Shown: positions 1-8,546 of the stretch, piece by piece
Position numbering within the stretch: position 1 is the first letter of the stretch
Layout: every line of letters starts with the position of its first letter
NCBI GenBank assembly: GCA_965140775.1
Contig: OZ223471.1
Coordinates: forward strand, 4,558,691 to 4,622,690
Reading direction: 5' to 3'
Length of the DNA stretch: 64,000 nucleotides
Source: UBA6244 sp965140775
GTDB taxonomy: Bacteria; Bacteroidota; Bacteroidia; Bacteroidales; F082
Notes under the pieces: model-generated
Databases searched by the model: none
Told to the model about the DNA's origin: nothing
The model's input: the letters and a program-made list of their open reading frames with translations, nothing else
Position numbers and translations under genes: made by a program

Positions 1-106
1 GAGCAAAGCTAATCAGCTTGTTGAAATAACGGACATATTTCGTCATATTTCATTAATTTTTTGATATTAACAGGCTTACCGACAAAGCCGGTAAAAGGGG
101 ATGCTG

Positions 107-622
107 CTACCGCTTTTTTCGTGTGGTGGTGAGCAACACAAACACCAATACCAAAATAGTGGTAAGCAAACTGCTCAGCAACGAACGATACAAAGTGAAA
201 AGAAAATGGTGGAAACTAAACACTTCGAGCAAGAAAAGTGCTGTATGTTGGATGAAAATCAGCACAAAAGCATACCTTAAAAACCCACCCATGCCCAACT
301 TGTTGATATCGGGCGCTTCTCCTTGTGCAAAATCGAGGTTGCGAAAAAACAACTGAATGATGGTTGGTCGCATAAAGGCCATCAGCACCGTGGCGGCGGC
401 ATGAAGACCGGGTGTGTTGAGAAAAAAATCGATGGTGAGCCCCGTGAAAAAGCCCAAAATCAACAACAAACTTTTGTTGATGCTGCGTGGCAACAACAAA
501 ATAAACAACACATAAACAGCCGGCGTAAGGTAGCCACCCAAATCCATATTGTTGAAAACCAACACCTGGAGCAAGATGAGCAAAACAAATCGGGCGATAT
601 TTTTAATAAAAACCGGGTTCAT
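107..622 (-). CDS. mreD: Rod shape-determining protein MreD
   Basis: This is a 171-residue, very hydrophobic protein with about five membrane segments and a basic C-terminus (TTTRKKR). Family knowledge: MreD is the inner-membrane part of the MreBCD elongasome that directs lateral wall synthesis. The call rests mainly on context, because it follows mreC directly on the minus strand. Its ATG overlaps the mreC stop by one base (TAATG), which implies translational coupling. The length is normal for the family, and MreD sequences are poorly conserved. The next elongasome genes (PBP2, RodA) would be expected beyond the window edge. Confidence 0.85.
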   Translation of the reverse strand: MNPVFIKNIARFVLLILLQVLVFNNMDLGGYLTPAVYVLFILLLPRSINKSLLLILGFFTGLTIDFFLNTPGLHAAATVLMAFMRPTIIQLFFRNLDFAQGEAPDINKLGMGGFLRYAFVLIFIQHTALFLLEVFSFHHFLFTLYRSLLSSLLTTILVLVFVLLTTTRKKR

Positions 623-1434
623 TATTCTTGTATTTGCATCAACAACGAATCTTGTTCGGTGGCACCAAAATTCTCAATGATATACACATGTTTCAAACTG
701 TTGAAATCGGTTGAAAAACGAATGAGGGCCTTTCCGAGATGTTCACCCACTTCCTTTTCGTGGTTTTCCACAGTTCCTATGAGCACGTTTTTTGGGAAAA
801 TCAGGGAATTACCGCTGGTAACGATGCTGTCGCCCTTTTCCAACTGAAGGTGCGAAGGAATGTCGGTGATGGTTCCGAACAGGTAATCGGGTTGGTCCCA
901 TTCCACATTCACCAGTTGGTTATTTTTCTTGATGCTGGCGCTGATCCGTATGTTGTGGTGCAACATCGACATGATGACCGAATAGTGCGCCGACACGCCA
1001 ATAACAATGCCAGCCAATCCGTTGGAAGAGATGACTCCCATTTCCTTTTTCACGCCATCTACCCGTCCACGATCCACCATAATCAGGTTGTTTTGTTTGG
1101 TTACGCTGTTGCTGACAACCGTTGCCGGAATATACCGATATAAGCTGTCGGAAACCACCGGGAGTGCATCGGCAAGCTCTGTTTTTCCCGACAACAGACT
1201 ATGCAACCGGGCGTTTTCTTCCACCAGTTTCCTGTTCTCGTCCACCAATCCGAAATAGTGAGTCACCGATTCAAATCCCGAAAACACAGATCCTGTTATA
1301 TCGTTAACCGTATTAAATCGTAGCGACCTTTGATAAGAAAAACTACTGCTAAGCAGCAACAACGAAATAATTTCGAGAATAACAAAGAGCGTGAAAAACT
1401 GGTTACGATAAAAAAACAGGAACAGATTACGCAT
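622..1434 (-). CDS. mreC: Rod shape-determining protein MreC
   Basis: The protein has 270 residues. One membrane segment lies near residues 10-30, followed by a short coiled coil (about 65-90, with the NRKLVEENARLHSLL pattern) and a periplasmic beta-rich domain (VDRGRVDGVKKEMGVIS, then GDSIVTSG). MreC is the bitopic scaffold that links MreB filaments to the periplasmic wall enzymes. The gene lies 22 bases after mreB and overlaps mreD by one base, so the three are almost certainly co-transcribed. The ATG at 1434 places the start directly before the membrane anchor. Confidence 0.93.
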   Translation of the reverse strand: MRNLFLFFYRNQFFTLFVILEIISLLLLSSSFSYQRSLRFNTVNDITGSVFSGFESVTHYFGLVDENRKLVEENARLHSLLSGKTELADALPVVSDSLYRYIPATVVSNSVTKQNNLIMVDRGRVDGVKKEMGVISSNGLAGIVIGVSAHYSVIMSMLHHNIRISASIKKNNQLVNVEWDQPDYLFGTITDIPSHLQLEKGDSIVTSGNSLIFPKNVLIGTVENHEKEVGEHLGKALIRFSTDFNSLKHVYIIENFGATEQDSLLMQIQE

Positions 1435-1456
1435 GATTGATCAGATTGTAAACCAA

Positions 1457-2479
1457 TTAGCGGATCAGGAAGGTAAATTTATCGAAGTTCTTAAGGGCGA
1501 TACCGGTTCCTCTTGCCACAGCACGGAGGGGATCTTCGGCCACGTGTACGCTCAGTTTAGTTTTGTGATGAAGCCTTTTGTCGAGCCCGCGCAACATAGA
1601 ACCTCCACCTGCCAAATAGATTCCTGTACGGAAAATGTCAGCTGAAAGTTCGGGAGGGGTTTTTTCGAGGGCGTTGAGCACGGCGGCTTCAATTTTGGAG
1701 ATGGATTTATCCAGACAACTGGCTATTTCCTTGTAATTTACGGTAACCTCTTTGGGAATTCCGGTGAGCATATCGCGGCCATGTACGGCATAATCATCCG
1801 GTGGGTTGTCCAATTCGGTGATGGCAGCACCCACTTCTATTTTGATGCGCTCGGCGGTACGTTCACCAATGGTAATATTGTGTTGCTTGCGCATATACTC
1901 TTCAATATCGGCATTGAAATCGTCGCCGGCAATGCGGATTGAGGTATTGTTCACGATACCGCCCAGGGCAATTACCGCGATTTCGCTGGTTCCACCTCCG
2001 ATGTCAATAATCATGTTTCCGGTGGGCTCCAGCACGTCGATACCTATACCGATGGCTGCGGCCATGGGTTCATGAATCAGCCTGATTTCCTTGGCTCCGG
2101 CCTGCTCGGCAGAATCTTTTACAGCACGCTCTTCCACTTCGGTGATCCCCGACGGAATACAGATGACCATGCGCAAAGCAGCAGGAAAAATGGTTTTTTT
2201 CATCCCGATCATCTTAATCATTTCCCGGATCATGTATTCGGCACTTTGAAAGTCGGCTATCACACCGTCGCGCAAGGGTCGGATGGTTTTGATGTTTTCA
2301 TGGGTTTTGCCATGCATCATCATAGCTTTTTTTCCAACCGCAATAATTTTGCCGGTATTTCGCTCCAGTGCCACAATCGATGGTTCGTCCACAATCACCT
2401 TATCGTTATAAATGATGATGGTGTTGGCAGTGCCCAGGTCGATGGCAATTTCCTTTGTCATGAATGAAAACAATCCCAT
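1457..2479 (-). CDS. mreB: Rod shape-determining actin MreB
   Basis: The protein has 340 residues, the usual MreB length. It shows the actin-fold phosphate-1 loop (DLGTANT, about 14-20), the HEPMAAAIG segment near 136-144, phosphate-2 (DIGGGTSE, about 159-166) and the adenosine motif (LAGGGSMLRG) near 290. An amphipathic N-terminus (MGLFSFM) fits direct membrane binding. MreB polymerises under the inner membrane and positions the elongasome. It starts 20 bases after purH, so purH may supply the promoter for the mre genes. Confidence 0.97.
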   Translation of the reverse strand: MGLFSFMTKEIAIDLGTANTIIIYNDKVIVDEPSIVALERNTGKIIAVGKKAMMMHGKTHENIKTIRPLRDGVIADFQSAEYMIREMIKMIGMKKTIFPAALRMVICIPSGITEVEERAVKDSAEQAGAKEIRLIHEPMAAAIGIGIDVLEPTGNMIIDIGGGTSEIAVIALGGIVNNTSIRIAGDDFNADIEEYMRKQHNITIGERTAERIKIEVGAAITELDNPPDDYAVHGRDMLTGIPKEVTVNYKEIASCLDKSISKIEAAVLNALEKTPPELSADIFRTGIYLAGGGSMLRGLDKRLHHKTKLSVHVAEDPLRAVARGTGIALKNFDKFTFLIR

Positions 2480-2499
2480 AGTATATGTAGTTTTTTATT

Positions 2500-4014
2500 T
2501 TAATGTTTAAAATGACGGATTCCGGTGGTTACCATGGCCATCTGATGTGCATTGCAGTAAGCTACCGAATCGTTGTCGCGAATGCTTCCTCCCGGCTGAA
2601 TTACAGCTACAATGCCGGCTTTGTGGGCAATTTCCACTGAGTCGGCAAAGGGGAAAAAGGCATCCGAAGCCATCACTGCTCCTTCGAGCGGCAGCTCAAA
2701 GGTACGTGCTTTTTCAATAGCTTGTTTCAATGCATCCACTCTGGAAGTTTGTCCGGTTCCCGAACCCACCAGTTGTTTGTTGAAGGCCAACACGATGGTA
2801 TTGGATTTGGTATGTTTGGCGAGCTTATTGGCAAACAACAGGTCCTCAATTTGTTGGGGTGTTGGATGCACCTCGGTAACAGGTGTAAGATCGGAGGCTT
2901 TTTCGGTAATGGTGTCTTTGTCCTGCACAATCACACCATTCAAAAGAGATTTAAACTGACTTTTGGGTAATTCAACAGGCTTAAGTTTCAGGATAATCCG
3001 GTTTTTTTTCGATTCTAAAATCTGAAGTGCCTTTTCATCATAATCGGGAGCCACCACAATTTCAAAGAATATTTTGTTGATTTCCACGGCAGTGGCCTCA
3101 TCAATTTTACGGTTGGTAACCAATACGCCGCCAAAAGCGGAAAGGGGATCACCGGCCAAGGCATCGTTCCATGCCCGGGTTAAATTGTCGCGCGAAGCCA
3201 GACCGCAAGCGTTGTTGTGCTTGATAATGGCAAAGGTGGTATCGCTGAAATCGTTGATCAGGTTAATGCCCGCATCCAAATCCAACAGGTTGTTATACGA
3301 AATGGCCTTCCCGTGAAGTTGATCGAAAACATCGTTTAAATGTCCGAAGAAACTTCCCTTTTGGTGGGGATTTTCGCCATAGCGAAGGGGTTGTTCGAGT
3401 GTTTGACTGGCTTTAAATGTGGCCACCTGCCCTTTGTTCATCCAATTAAAAATGGCTGTGTCGTAATGTGAACTAACGTTGAAGGCCTGGATAGCGAAAA
3501 AACGTCGGTCGTCGCGTCCCGAATAGCCGTCTTTGTCGTGCATGGTTTGCAATAGTTCGGCATATTGGTCGGAAGACGAAACCACCAACACGTCGGTATA
3601 GTTTTTGGCCGCTGCCCTGATGAGTGAAATGCCGCCAATATCAATTTTCTCGATGATTTCTCCCTCGTCTTTGGTGGTTTTTACCGTTTCCTCAAAGGGA
3701 TACAAATCCACAATCACCAAATCGATGGGTGGAATGTGGTATTCTTCCAACTGTTGTTGGTCGCCGGCATGATCGAGCCGTGCCAGAATGCCGCCCATGA
3801 TGGAGGGATGCAAAGTTTTAACACGACCACCCAGAATGGAGGGATAACCCGTGAGCGATTCCACCGTTTCGGCTTTAAACCCTTGACTTATGATAAAATC
3901 ATAGGTGCCACCGGTGCTCAATATGCGTACATTACGTTTGTCAAGCTCTTCTAAAACAGGAACTAAACCTTCTTTATGATAGACACTTATCAGTGCGGTT
4001 TTAATTTTTTTCAA
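2500..4014 (-). CDS. purH: Bifunctional AICAR transformylase / IMP cyclohydrolase PurH
   Basis: The 504-residue protein carries an N-terminal MGS-like IMP cyclohydrolase domain (ALISVYHKEGL, then RVKTLHPSIMGGIL). It is followed by an AICAR formyltransferase domain with the KHNNACGLA segment and the C-terminal VIQPGGSIRD motif. It catalyses the last two steps of purine synthesis, AICAR to FAICAR to IMP. Length and domain order are standard. A promoter-like TAAATTTC sequence lies just upstream on the minus strand. The mre cluster follows after 20 bases. The pairing with shape genes may be only positional. Confidence 0.97.
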   Translation of the reverse strand: MKKIKTALISVYHKEGLVPVLEELDKRNVRILSTGGTYDFIISQGFKAETVESLTGYPSILGGRVKTLHPSIMGGILARLDHAGDQQQLEEYHIPPIDLVIVDLYPFEETVKTTKDEGEIIEKIDIGGISLIRAAAKNYTDVLVVSSSDQYAELLQTMHDKDGYSGRDDRRFFAIQAFNVSSHYDTAIFNWMNKGQVATFKASQTLEQPLRYGENPHQKGSFFGHLNDVFDQLHGKAISYNNLLDLDAGINLINDFSDTTFAIIKHNNACGLASRDNLTRAWNDALAGDPLSAFGGVLVTNRKIDEATAVEINKIFFEIVVAPDYDEKALQILESKKNRIILKLKPVELPKSQFKSLLNGVIVQDKDTITEKASDLTPVTEVHPTPQQIEDLLFANKLAKHTKSNTIVLAFNKQLVGSGTGQTSRVDALKQAIEKARTFELPLEGAVMASDAFFPFADSVEIAHKAGIVAVIQPGGSIRDNDSVAYCNAHQMAMVTTGIRHFKH

Positions 4015-4174
4015 GGCAATTTTTACTATTGGTTCGTATCGAAATTTAATTTACTCCATTACTGTTTTGCAAAATAACATGTTTTAATTAAAACTTATTA
4101 TACTTTTACCTACTTATTTGGGTGAAATTATTTATTTCCAAAAGTACATCAATAACCACTCAAGCCGGTAACAA

Positions 4175-5416
4175 ATGATCATATTTAAACTCATATACGA
4201 AAGTTTTTTGTTTGCAGTTAATGCTTTGATAGTTAACAAGGTAAGAACTTTTTTATCACTTCTGGGCATCACCATTGGTATTTTTTCCATTATTTCGGTA
4301 TTTACGGTTTTCGACAGTTTGGAAAACGCCATCAAAAGCGAAATAAATTCGTTGGGAAACAATGTGTTGTTCATTCAAAAATGGCCCTGGGCCATGGGCA
4401 AGGACTATCCCTGGTGGAAATACTACCAGCGTCCGGAAGCCAAAATTATTGAAATGGACGAGCTGATGAAACGCACCAATACCGTTGAAGCTGCAGCCTT
4501 TATGGTGAGCGTGTCGCGCAATGTTTACCACGACAACAACAGCATGGAAAACATCCCGGTGGTGGCCGTGTCGCAAGATTACAACAAAGTGATGCCCTTC
4601 GATCTGCAAGCCGGCCGGTATTTTACTCCCATCGAATCGCATGGAGGAAAAAACATTGCCATTATCGGTTCGGATGTAGCCCAAACCTTGTTTCAGAGTC
4701 AGGACGTACTTGGCAAAAGCATCAAACTTTTCGGACGAAAGCTGGTGGTAATAGGAGTGATTAAAAAGCAAGGTGAAGATGTTTTCGGCAATTCCAAGGA
4801 CAATTGGGTGATGATTCCGGTAAATTACGCGCGTAATTTGTTGGATTTTAACAATATAGGAACAACCATCATCGTCATGGCCAAGCCCAATATCACCAAC
4901 GATCAAATGATGGACGAACTCACGGGCATCATGCGTTCCATTCGCAAACTGGCTCCCGGTGCCGACGACAATTTTGCCCTCAACGAAACCGACATCATCA
5001 GCAAAGGTTTCGACCAGTTGTTTGCCGTTATTGCCATGGTAGGTTGGATTATTGGCGGTTTTTCGTTGCTGGTAGGCGGATTCGGTATTGCCAACATCAT
5101 GTTTGTAAGTGTAAAAGAACGAACCAATCAAATAGGCATTCAAAAAAGTCTGGGAGCCAAAAACTACTTTATTCTCCTTCAATTTTTGTTCGAATCGGTT
5201 TTTCTGTCGCTAATGGGTGGAGTTGTGGGGTTGCTCATTGTGTTTTTGCTCACCATTTTGGTTTCGAGTATTTTTAGCTTTACACTCACCCTCACCTTGG
5301 GCAACATCATGTTGGGAGTGATGGTTTCGGCCATTATTGGATTGATTTCCGGATTTGTTCCGGCATGGACTGCCTCACGACTTAATCCGGTGGATGCCAT
5401 GCGGGCCAATTTTTAG
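4175..5416 (+). CDS. MacB/FtsX-type ABC transporter permease
   Basis: This 413-residue protein has the MacB layout. One membrane segment lies near residues 20-42, a periplasmic MacB-PCD domain covers about 45-260, and three C-terminal membrane helices form an FtsX domain, with the typical GIANIMFVSVKERTNQIGI and NPVDAMRA signatures. Such permeases act as mechanotransmission exporters together with a LolD-type ATPase and often a membrane-fusion protein. Neither partner is encoded next to it, so an ATPase would have to come from elsewhere. The start ATG is preceded by no clear Shine-Dalgarno sequence. The substrate cannot be read from the sequence. Confidence 0.9.
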   Translation: MIIFKLIYESFLFAVNALIVNKVRTFLSLLGITIGIFSIISVFTVFDSLENAIKSEINSLGNNVLFIQKWPWAMGKDYPWWKYYQRPEAKIIEMDELMKRTNTVEAAAFMVSVSRNVYHDNNSMENIPVVAVSQDYNKVMPFDLQAGRYFTPIESHGGKNIAIIGSDVAQTLFQSQDVLGKSIKLFGRKLVVIGVIKKQGEDVFGNSKDNWVMIPVNYARNLLDFNNIGTTIIVMAKPNITNDQMMDELTGIMRSIRKLAPGADDNFALNETDIISKGFDQLFAVIAMVGWIIGGFSLLVGGFGIANIMFVSVKERTNQIGIQKSLGAKNYFILLQFLFESVFLSLMGGVVGLLIVFLLTILVSSIFSFTLTLTLGNIMLGVMVSAIIGLISGFVPAWTASRLNPVDAMRANF

Positions 5417-5600
5417 TGAACCTAAATGGCCTGTTTTTGCTTTCAGAATCCTTTTCATCTCTTGCGAAGATACCAACCACAATAAAGATTTGATCTTGTT
5501 ACAGTTAAACCTTTCGTAAAAACCAATTGGCAGAAAGGTTGATTTACCATGAAAAAACAACCAATATTTAGTTACCTTTACCTGCTAAAGATTTTTGGGT

Positions 5601-7352
5601 ATGGAAAAGCGATGGGTGCTAAAAGATGGTCCTGATAATGAAGTAGTTGAGCAGCTATCACAATCGCTTAATATCAATAAAAAACTCCTGAAATTGTTGG
5701 TGCAGCGTCGGGTTACCACCTATGATGAGGCCAAAACATTTTTCAGGCCAAAACTTGAAAACCTCCACGATCCTTTTTTGATGAAGGACATGGACAAGGC
5801 GGTGGACCGTGTGCTCACGGCCATGGACAAAGGTGAAAAAATATTGATATACGGCGATTATGATGTGGATGGCACCACTGCTGTTTCGCTGGTATATTCA
5901 TTTTTGAAGGACATCTACAAAAAAATAGGTTTCTACATTCCCGACCGTTACAGCGAAGGGTATGGCGTGTCGTACAAAGGCATCGACTATGCCATCGAAA
6001 ACGATTATAAATTAATGATCACCCTGGATTGTGGTATTAAAGCCGTGGCCAAAGTAGCCTATGCCAACGAAAAGGGACTGGACATCATTATTGGCGACCA
6101 TCACCGTCCCGGCGACGAAATTCCACCTGCCGTGGCAGTTCTGGATCCCAAACAACCCCTGTGTCCGTATCCGTTTAAAGACCTCTCGGGATGTGGTGTT
6201 GGTTTCAAATTGGTACAAGCCATTGGCATGAAAAAGGGCATGAAAAAGGAACGGGCCTTCGCGAGCCTCGACTTGGTAGCCATCAGCATTGCCGCCGACA
6301 TTGTGCCCATCACCGGCGAAAACAGAATTCTGGCCTATTATGGTCTGAAACAACTCAACAAAAAACCCCGCGTTGGGGTACAATCGTTGCTCAAATCGGC
6401 CGGTGTTGACGAACAAAACAATTATGACATCGAAGGATTTTTCACCCGTGAGATAACCATCAGCGATATTGTATTTTTGCTGGGTCCGCGCATCAATGCC
6501 GCCGGACGGATTGAAAGTGCCACGGATTCGGTAAAGCTACTGATTAGCAATAATTTGGTGTACGCCGAAAAGTTGGGTAAACAAATCAACGAGCTCAACA
6601 CCACCCGACGCGATTTGGATACCAACATCACCCAGGAAGCCCTGGAAATTGTGAACACCGAAATACGAAACAACAACCGGAAATCTACCGTGGTGTATCG
6701 CGACCACTGGCATAAAGGAGTGATTGGCATTGTGGCTTCACGACTTATCGAAGCCTATTACCGACCCACCATTGTGCTCACCAAGTCGGACGGACTTATC
6801 ACAGGATCGGCCCGATCCATCAAAAATTTTGACATTTACGACGCCATCGATGCCAGCAGTCATTTACTTGAACATTTTGGTGGTCATACCTATGCAGCAG
6901 GATTGGCTTTGAAACCCGAAAATCTGGACCAGTTCATCAAAGATTTTGAGTCATATGCCTGCGAAAAACTCACCGACGAAATGCTTGTTCCGGAGATTGA
7001 AATCGACGGGGAATTGTATGTGGGCGACATCAGCTCCAAATTTTTCAGGATTCTCCGGCAATTTGCCCCCTTTGGTCCGGGAAACATGGCACCGGTATTT
7101 ATGACCCGAAACGTAATTGATACAGGATATGCCAAGCTGGTGGGTAAGGGCGACGTGAAGCACCTGAAATTTTCGGTGGTACATCCCGACCGCACCGGAA
7201 ATCCCATTCCGGCCATTGGTTTCAACATGGGCGACAACCTTGAAAAAGTAAAACAAGGCAAGCCTTTCAGTATCTGTTATCACATTGACGAAAACACCTG
7301 GCTGGGCACCACCACCCTACAGTTGCGGATACTGGACATGAAATTCGATTAA
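5601..7352 (+). CDS. recJ: Single-stranded-DNA-specific exonuclease RecJ
   Basis: From the ATG at 5601 the protein has 583 residues. The open frame extends six bases upstream to a TTG, but ATG is preferred. It has the DHH-family metal motifs DYDVDG (86-91) and GDHHRPG (165-171), a central helical region, and a DHHA1 segment with GGHTYAAGL near 430. A C-terminal OB-like domain contains FAPFGPGNMAPVF. RecJ degrades single-stranded DNA 5' to 3' in recombination and mismatch repair. A TAnnTTTA-like promoter precedes the gene. Length and motifs look fully functional. Confidence 0.96.
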   Translation: MEKRWVLKDGPDNEVVEQLSQSLNINKKLLKLLVQRRVTTYDEAKTFFRPKLENLHDPFLMKDMDKAVDRVLTAMDKGEKILIYGDYDVDGTTAVSLVYSFLKDIYKKIGFYIPDRYSEGYGVSYKGIDYAIENDYKLMITLDCGIKAVAKVAYANEKGLDIIIGDHHRPGDEIPPAVAVLDPKQPLCPYPFKDLSGCGVGFKLVQAIGMKKGMKKERAFASLDLVAISIAADIVPITGENRILAYYGLKQLNKKPRVGVQSLLKSAGVDEQNNYDIEGFFTREITISDIVFLLGPRINAAGRIESATDSVKLLISNNLVYAEKLGKQINELNTTRRDLDTNITQEALEIVNTEIRNNNRKSTVVYRDHWHKGVIGIVASRLIEAYYRPTIVLTKSDGLITGSARSIKNFDIYDAIDASSHLLEHFGGHTYAAGLALKPENLDQFIKDFESYACEKLTDEMLVPEIEIDGELYVGDISSKFFRILRQFAPFGPGNMAPVFMTRNVIDTGYAKLVGKGDVKHLKFSVVHPDRTGNPIPAIGFNMGDNLEKVKQGKPFSICYHIDENTWLGTTTLQLRILDMKFD

Positions 7353-7603
7353 AACACCTTCTGGATTATGTTGTCCGGCTCCAATTCGAGCCAAATACGG
7401 ATAGAATAATTAAATTGATATTTATCTCGTTGCGCACGGGACTGTACAATCCCTATAAGTTGAGTATTTGGTAATATTTTTTTTGGTTAAATCACAAAAT
7501 CCCTTGAGCAAGTTATATTCAACATGTGCAGGAATACAAAAAGAGAAAATAATTTTTCAGACATTCATTATTAAATTACTATTTTTGATAAAAAATAGTA
7601 GTA
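7353..7603. other. Intergenic gap with direct-repeat copy 1
   Basis: About 250 bases lie between recJ and a small antitoxin gene. The gap contains the first copy of a 31-bp direct repeat (7422-7452). The rest is AT-rich and I see no gene or RNA structure in it. Confidence 0.6.
7422..7452 (+). repeat. 31-bp direct repeat, copy 1
   Basis: The sequence runs TTATCTCGTTGCG, then CACGGGACTGTACAATCC. It recurs at 7889-7919 with 27 of 31 bases identical and in the same orientation. The pair brackets the antitoxin and toxin remnant. I do not recognise it as an IS end. Confidence 0.8.
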
Positions 7604-7843
7604 ATGGGATTGGCATTAACAAATTCAATGATCGACAAATATTTTGCTTTCTTAACCAAGTTGGATAATTCATCGAAAAAGAAACTAATTGTGAAGCTGA
7701 CCGAATCAATGGAAGATAACACCAATAAGGATTTCGATTTATCGAGTTTACACGGGGCATGGGAAGATGCGAGAAGTTCCGATGAGATAATTAAGGAAAT
7801 AAAAGAATCGCGAATTGACAAAAAGTCCACATTTGATTTCTAA
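7604..7843 (+). CDS. Antitoxin-like protein of a PIN-type toxin-antitoxin pair
   Basis: This small protein of 79 residues has a helical N-terminus (FLTKLDNSSKKKLIVKLTES) and the C-terminal pattern GAWEDARSSDEIIKEIKESR. That pattern is typical of antitoxins encoded directly upstream of VapC/PIN toxins in Bacteroidota (family knowledge). Its stop overlaps the next start by one base (TAATG), as in intact pairs. The toxin frame that follows is broken after about 12-13 residues, so the antitoxin may be an orphan. No canonical promoter is visible. The molecular target is unknown. Confidence 0.65.
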   Translation: MGLALTNSMIDKYFAFLTKLDNSSKKKLIVKLTESMEDNTNKDFDLSSLHGAWEDARSSDEIIKEIKESRIDKKSTFDF

Positions 7844-7926
7844 TGAAATACCTACTTGATTCCAATTCTCCAAAACATCTTACGAATCTTATCTCGTTGC
7901 GTACCAGACTGTACAAGCCTTTTTAA
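7843..7926 (+). pseudogene. Truncated PIN-domain (VapC-like) toxin
   Basis: The frame opens with MKYLLDSN, the typical beta-1 strand and first acidic residue of a PIN nuclease (usually MKYLLDTN). It is only 27 codons long. After SPKH the sequence runs into the second copy of the 31-bp repeat and stops at 7926, three bases into the end of the opposing HdeD-like gene. The catalytic core (further Asp/Glu residues) is gone. The likely cause is a deletion or replacement with one end at the repeat (inference). Confidence 0.6.
7889..7919 (+). repeat. 31-bp direct repeat, copy 2
   Basis: This is the second copy of the repeat at 7422-7452, with four mismatches. It lies inside the truncated PIN frame and ends three bases before the 3' end of the HdeD-like gene. 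Confidence 0.8.
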
Positions 7927-8453
7927 TCAAGATTTTTAAGCTTGATGGCCAGGGCTATCAGAATAACCCCGATAATCACGGCCAATATGCCGATGAGTAC
8001 CACAAAAATGGAGGCCGTTCCGAAGGGCACAAAAAACAAAACTATACCAAATAACAGGGTTAAAAGTCCGTTGATCAGCAAGATGCGTTTGTCGGAGGAT
8101 GATTGGATATTCATCATGATTACCAACTGAACAATGCCCAGAATAATGGCCCAAACGCCGATGATAACCACGAAAATTTCAACCGATTGTTTGGTAAAAA
8201 ATGTCAGTACGATACCCAAAGCAATGGTAACGATGGAACTAATTAAATCGGTACTGTAACTGCGTTGGTTTTTCATGTTGTTATATACACCAAAGAACAT
8301 GGCAATACCCACAATCAGCATGATGATACCGAAATACATCACGATGATTTGCAAGGTATTGGAAGGAGCAATAATGGCCATCAGGCCAAAAAGCAGGGCA
8401 ATGATGCCATTAAAGGCAAGTGCCAACCAATTTGTAGAAGCTTTTGAATTCAT
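7923..8453 (-). CDS. HdeD-family (DUF308) membrane protein
   Basis: The 176-residue protein has six predicted membrane helices in a repeated pattern: LALGIVLTFF, then LLTLLFGIVLFFVPFG, then VLIGILAVIIGVILIAL. It matches the short DUF308/HdeD family. The E. coli member confers acid resistance at high cell density. The biochemical role elsewhere is not known. It is transcribed convergently to the broken toxin and divergently from the MscS channel. A TAAATTTA promoter-like element lies upstream on the minus strand. The start ATG at 8453 precedes an Asn/Lys-rich leader and then the first helix. Confidence 0.85.
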   Translation of the reverse strand: MNSKASTNWLALAFNGIIALLFGLMAIIAPSNTLQIIVMYFGIIMLIVGIAMFFGVYNNMKNQRSYSTDLISSIVTIALGIVLTFFTKQSVEIFVVIIGVWAIILGIVQLVIMMNIQSSSDKRILLINGLLTLLFGIVLFFVPFGTASIFVVLIGILAVIIGVILIALAIKLKNLD

Positions 8454-8517
8454 GGCTAATTTTTTAAAAGTTTAAATTTACACAATTATCATGGCTCCCA
8501 AACATGATTTTATTAAT

Positions 8518-8525
8518 TATTTTTG
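8518..8525 (+). promoter_or_regulatory. -7 element TATTTTTG before the MscS channel gene
   Basis: This is an exact match to the Bacteroidota -7 consensus TAnnTTTG. It covers the TTG at 8523, so that codon cannot be the start, and the real start is the ATG at 8547. No convincing -33 TTG was seen. Confidence 0.5.
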
Positions 8526-8546
8526 CACGCTAAAAATCTGATAATA

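Noticed and set aside
1..46. Short minus-strand frame MTKYVRYFNKLISFA running off the window edge, possibly the next mre-operon gene
   Set aside because: Only 15 codons are visible. They do not resemble the N-terminus of PBP2 or RodA, and a weak inverted repeat (76-94) lies between it and mreD. Not enough to call a gene.
4256..5182. 308-codon minus-strand frame
   Set aside because: It is antisense to the MacB-type permease and has no recognisable domain.
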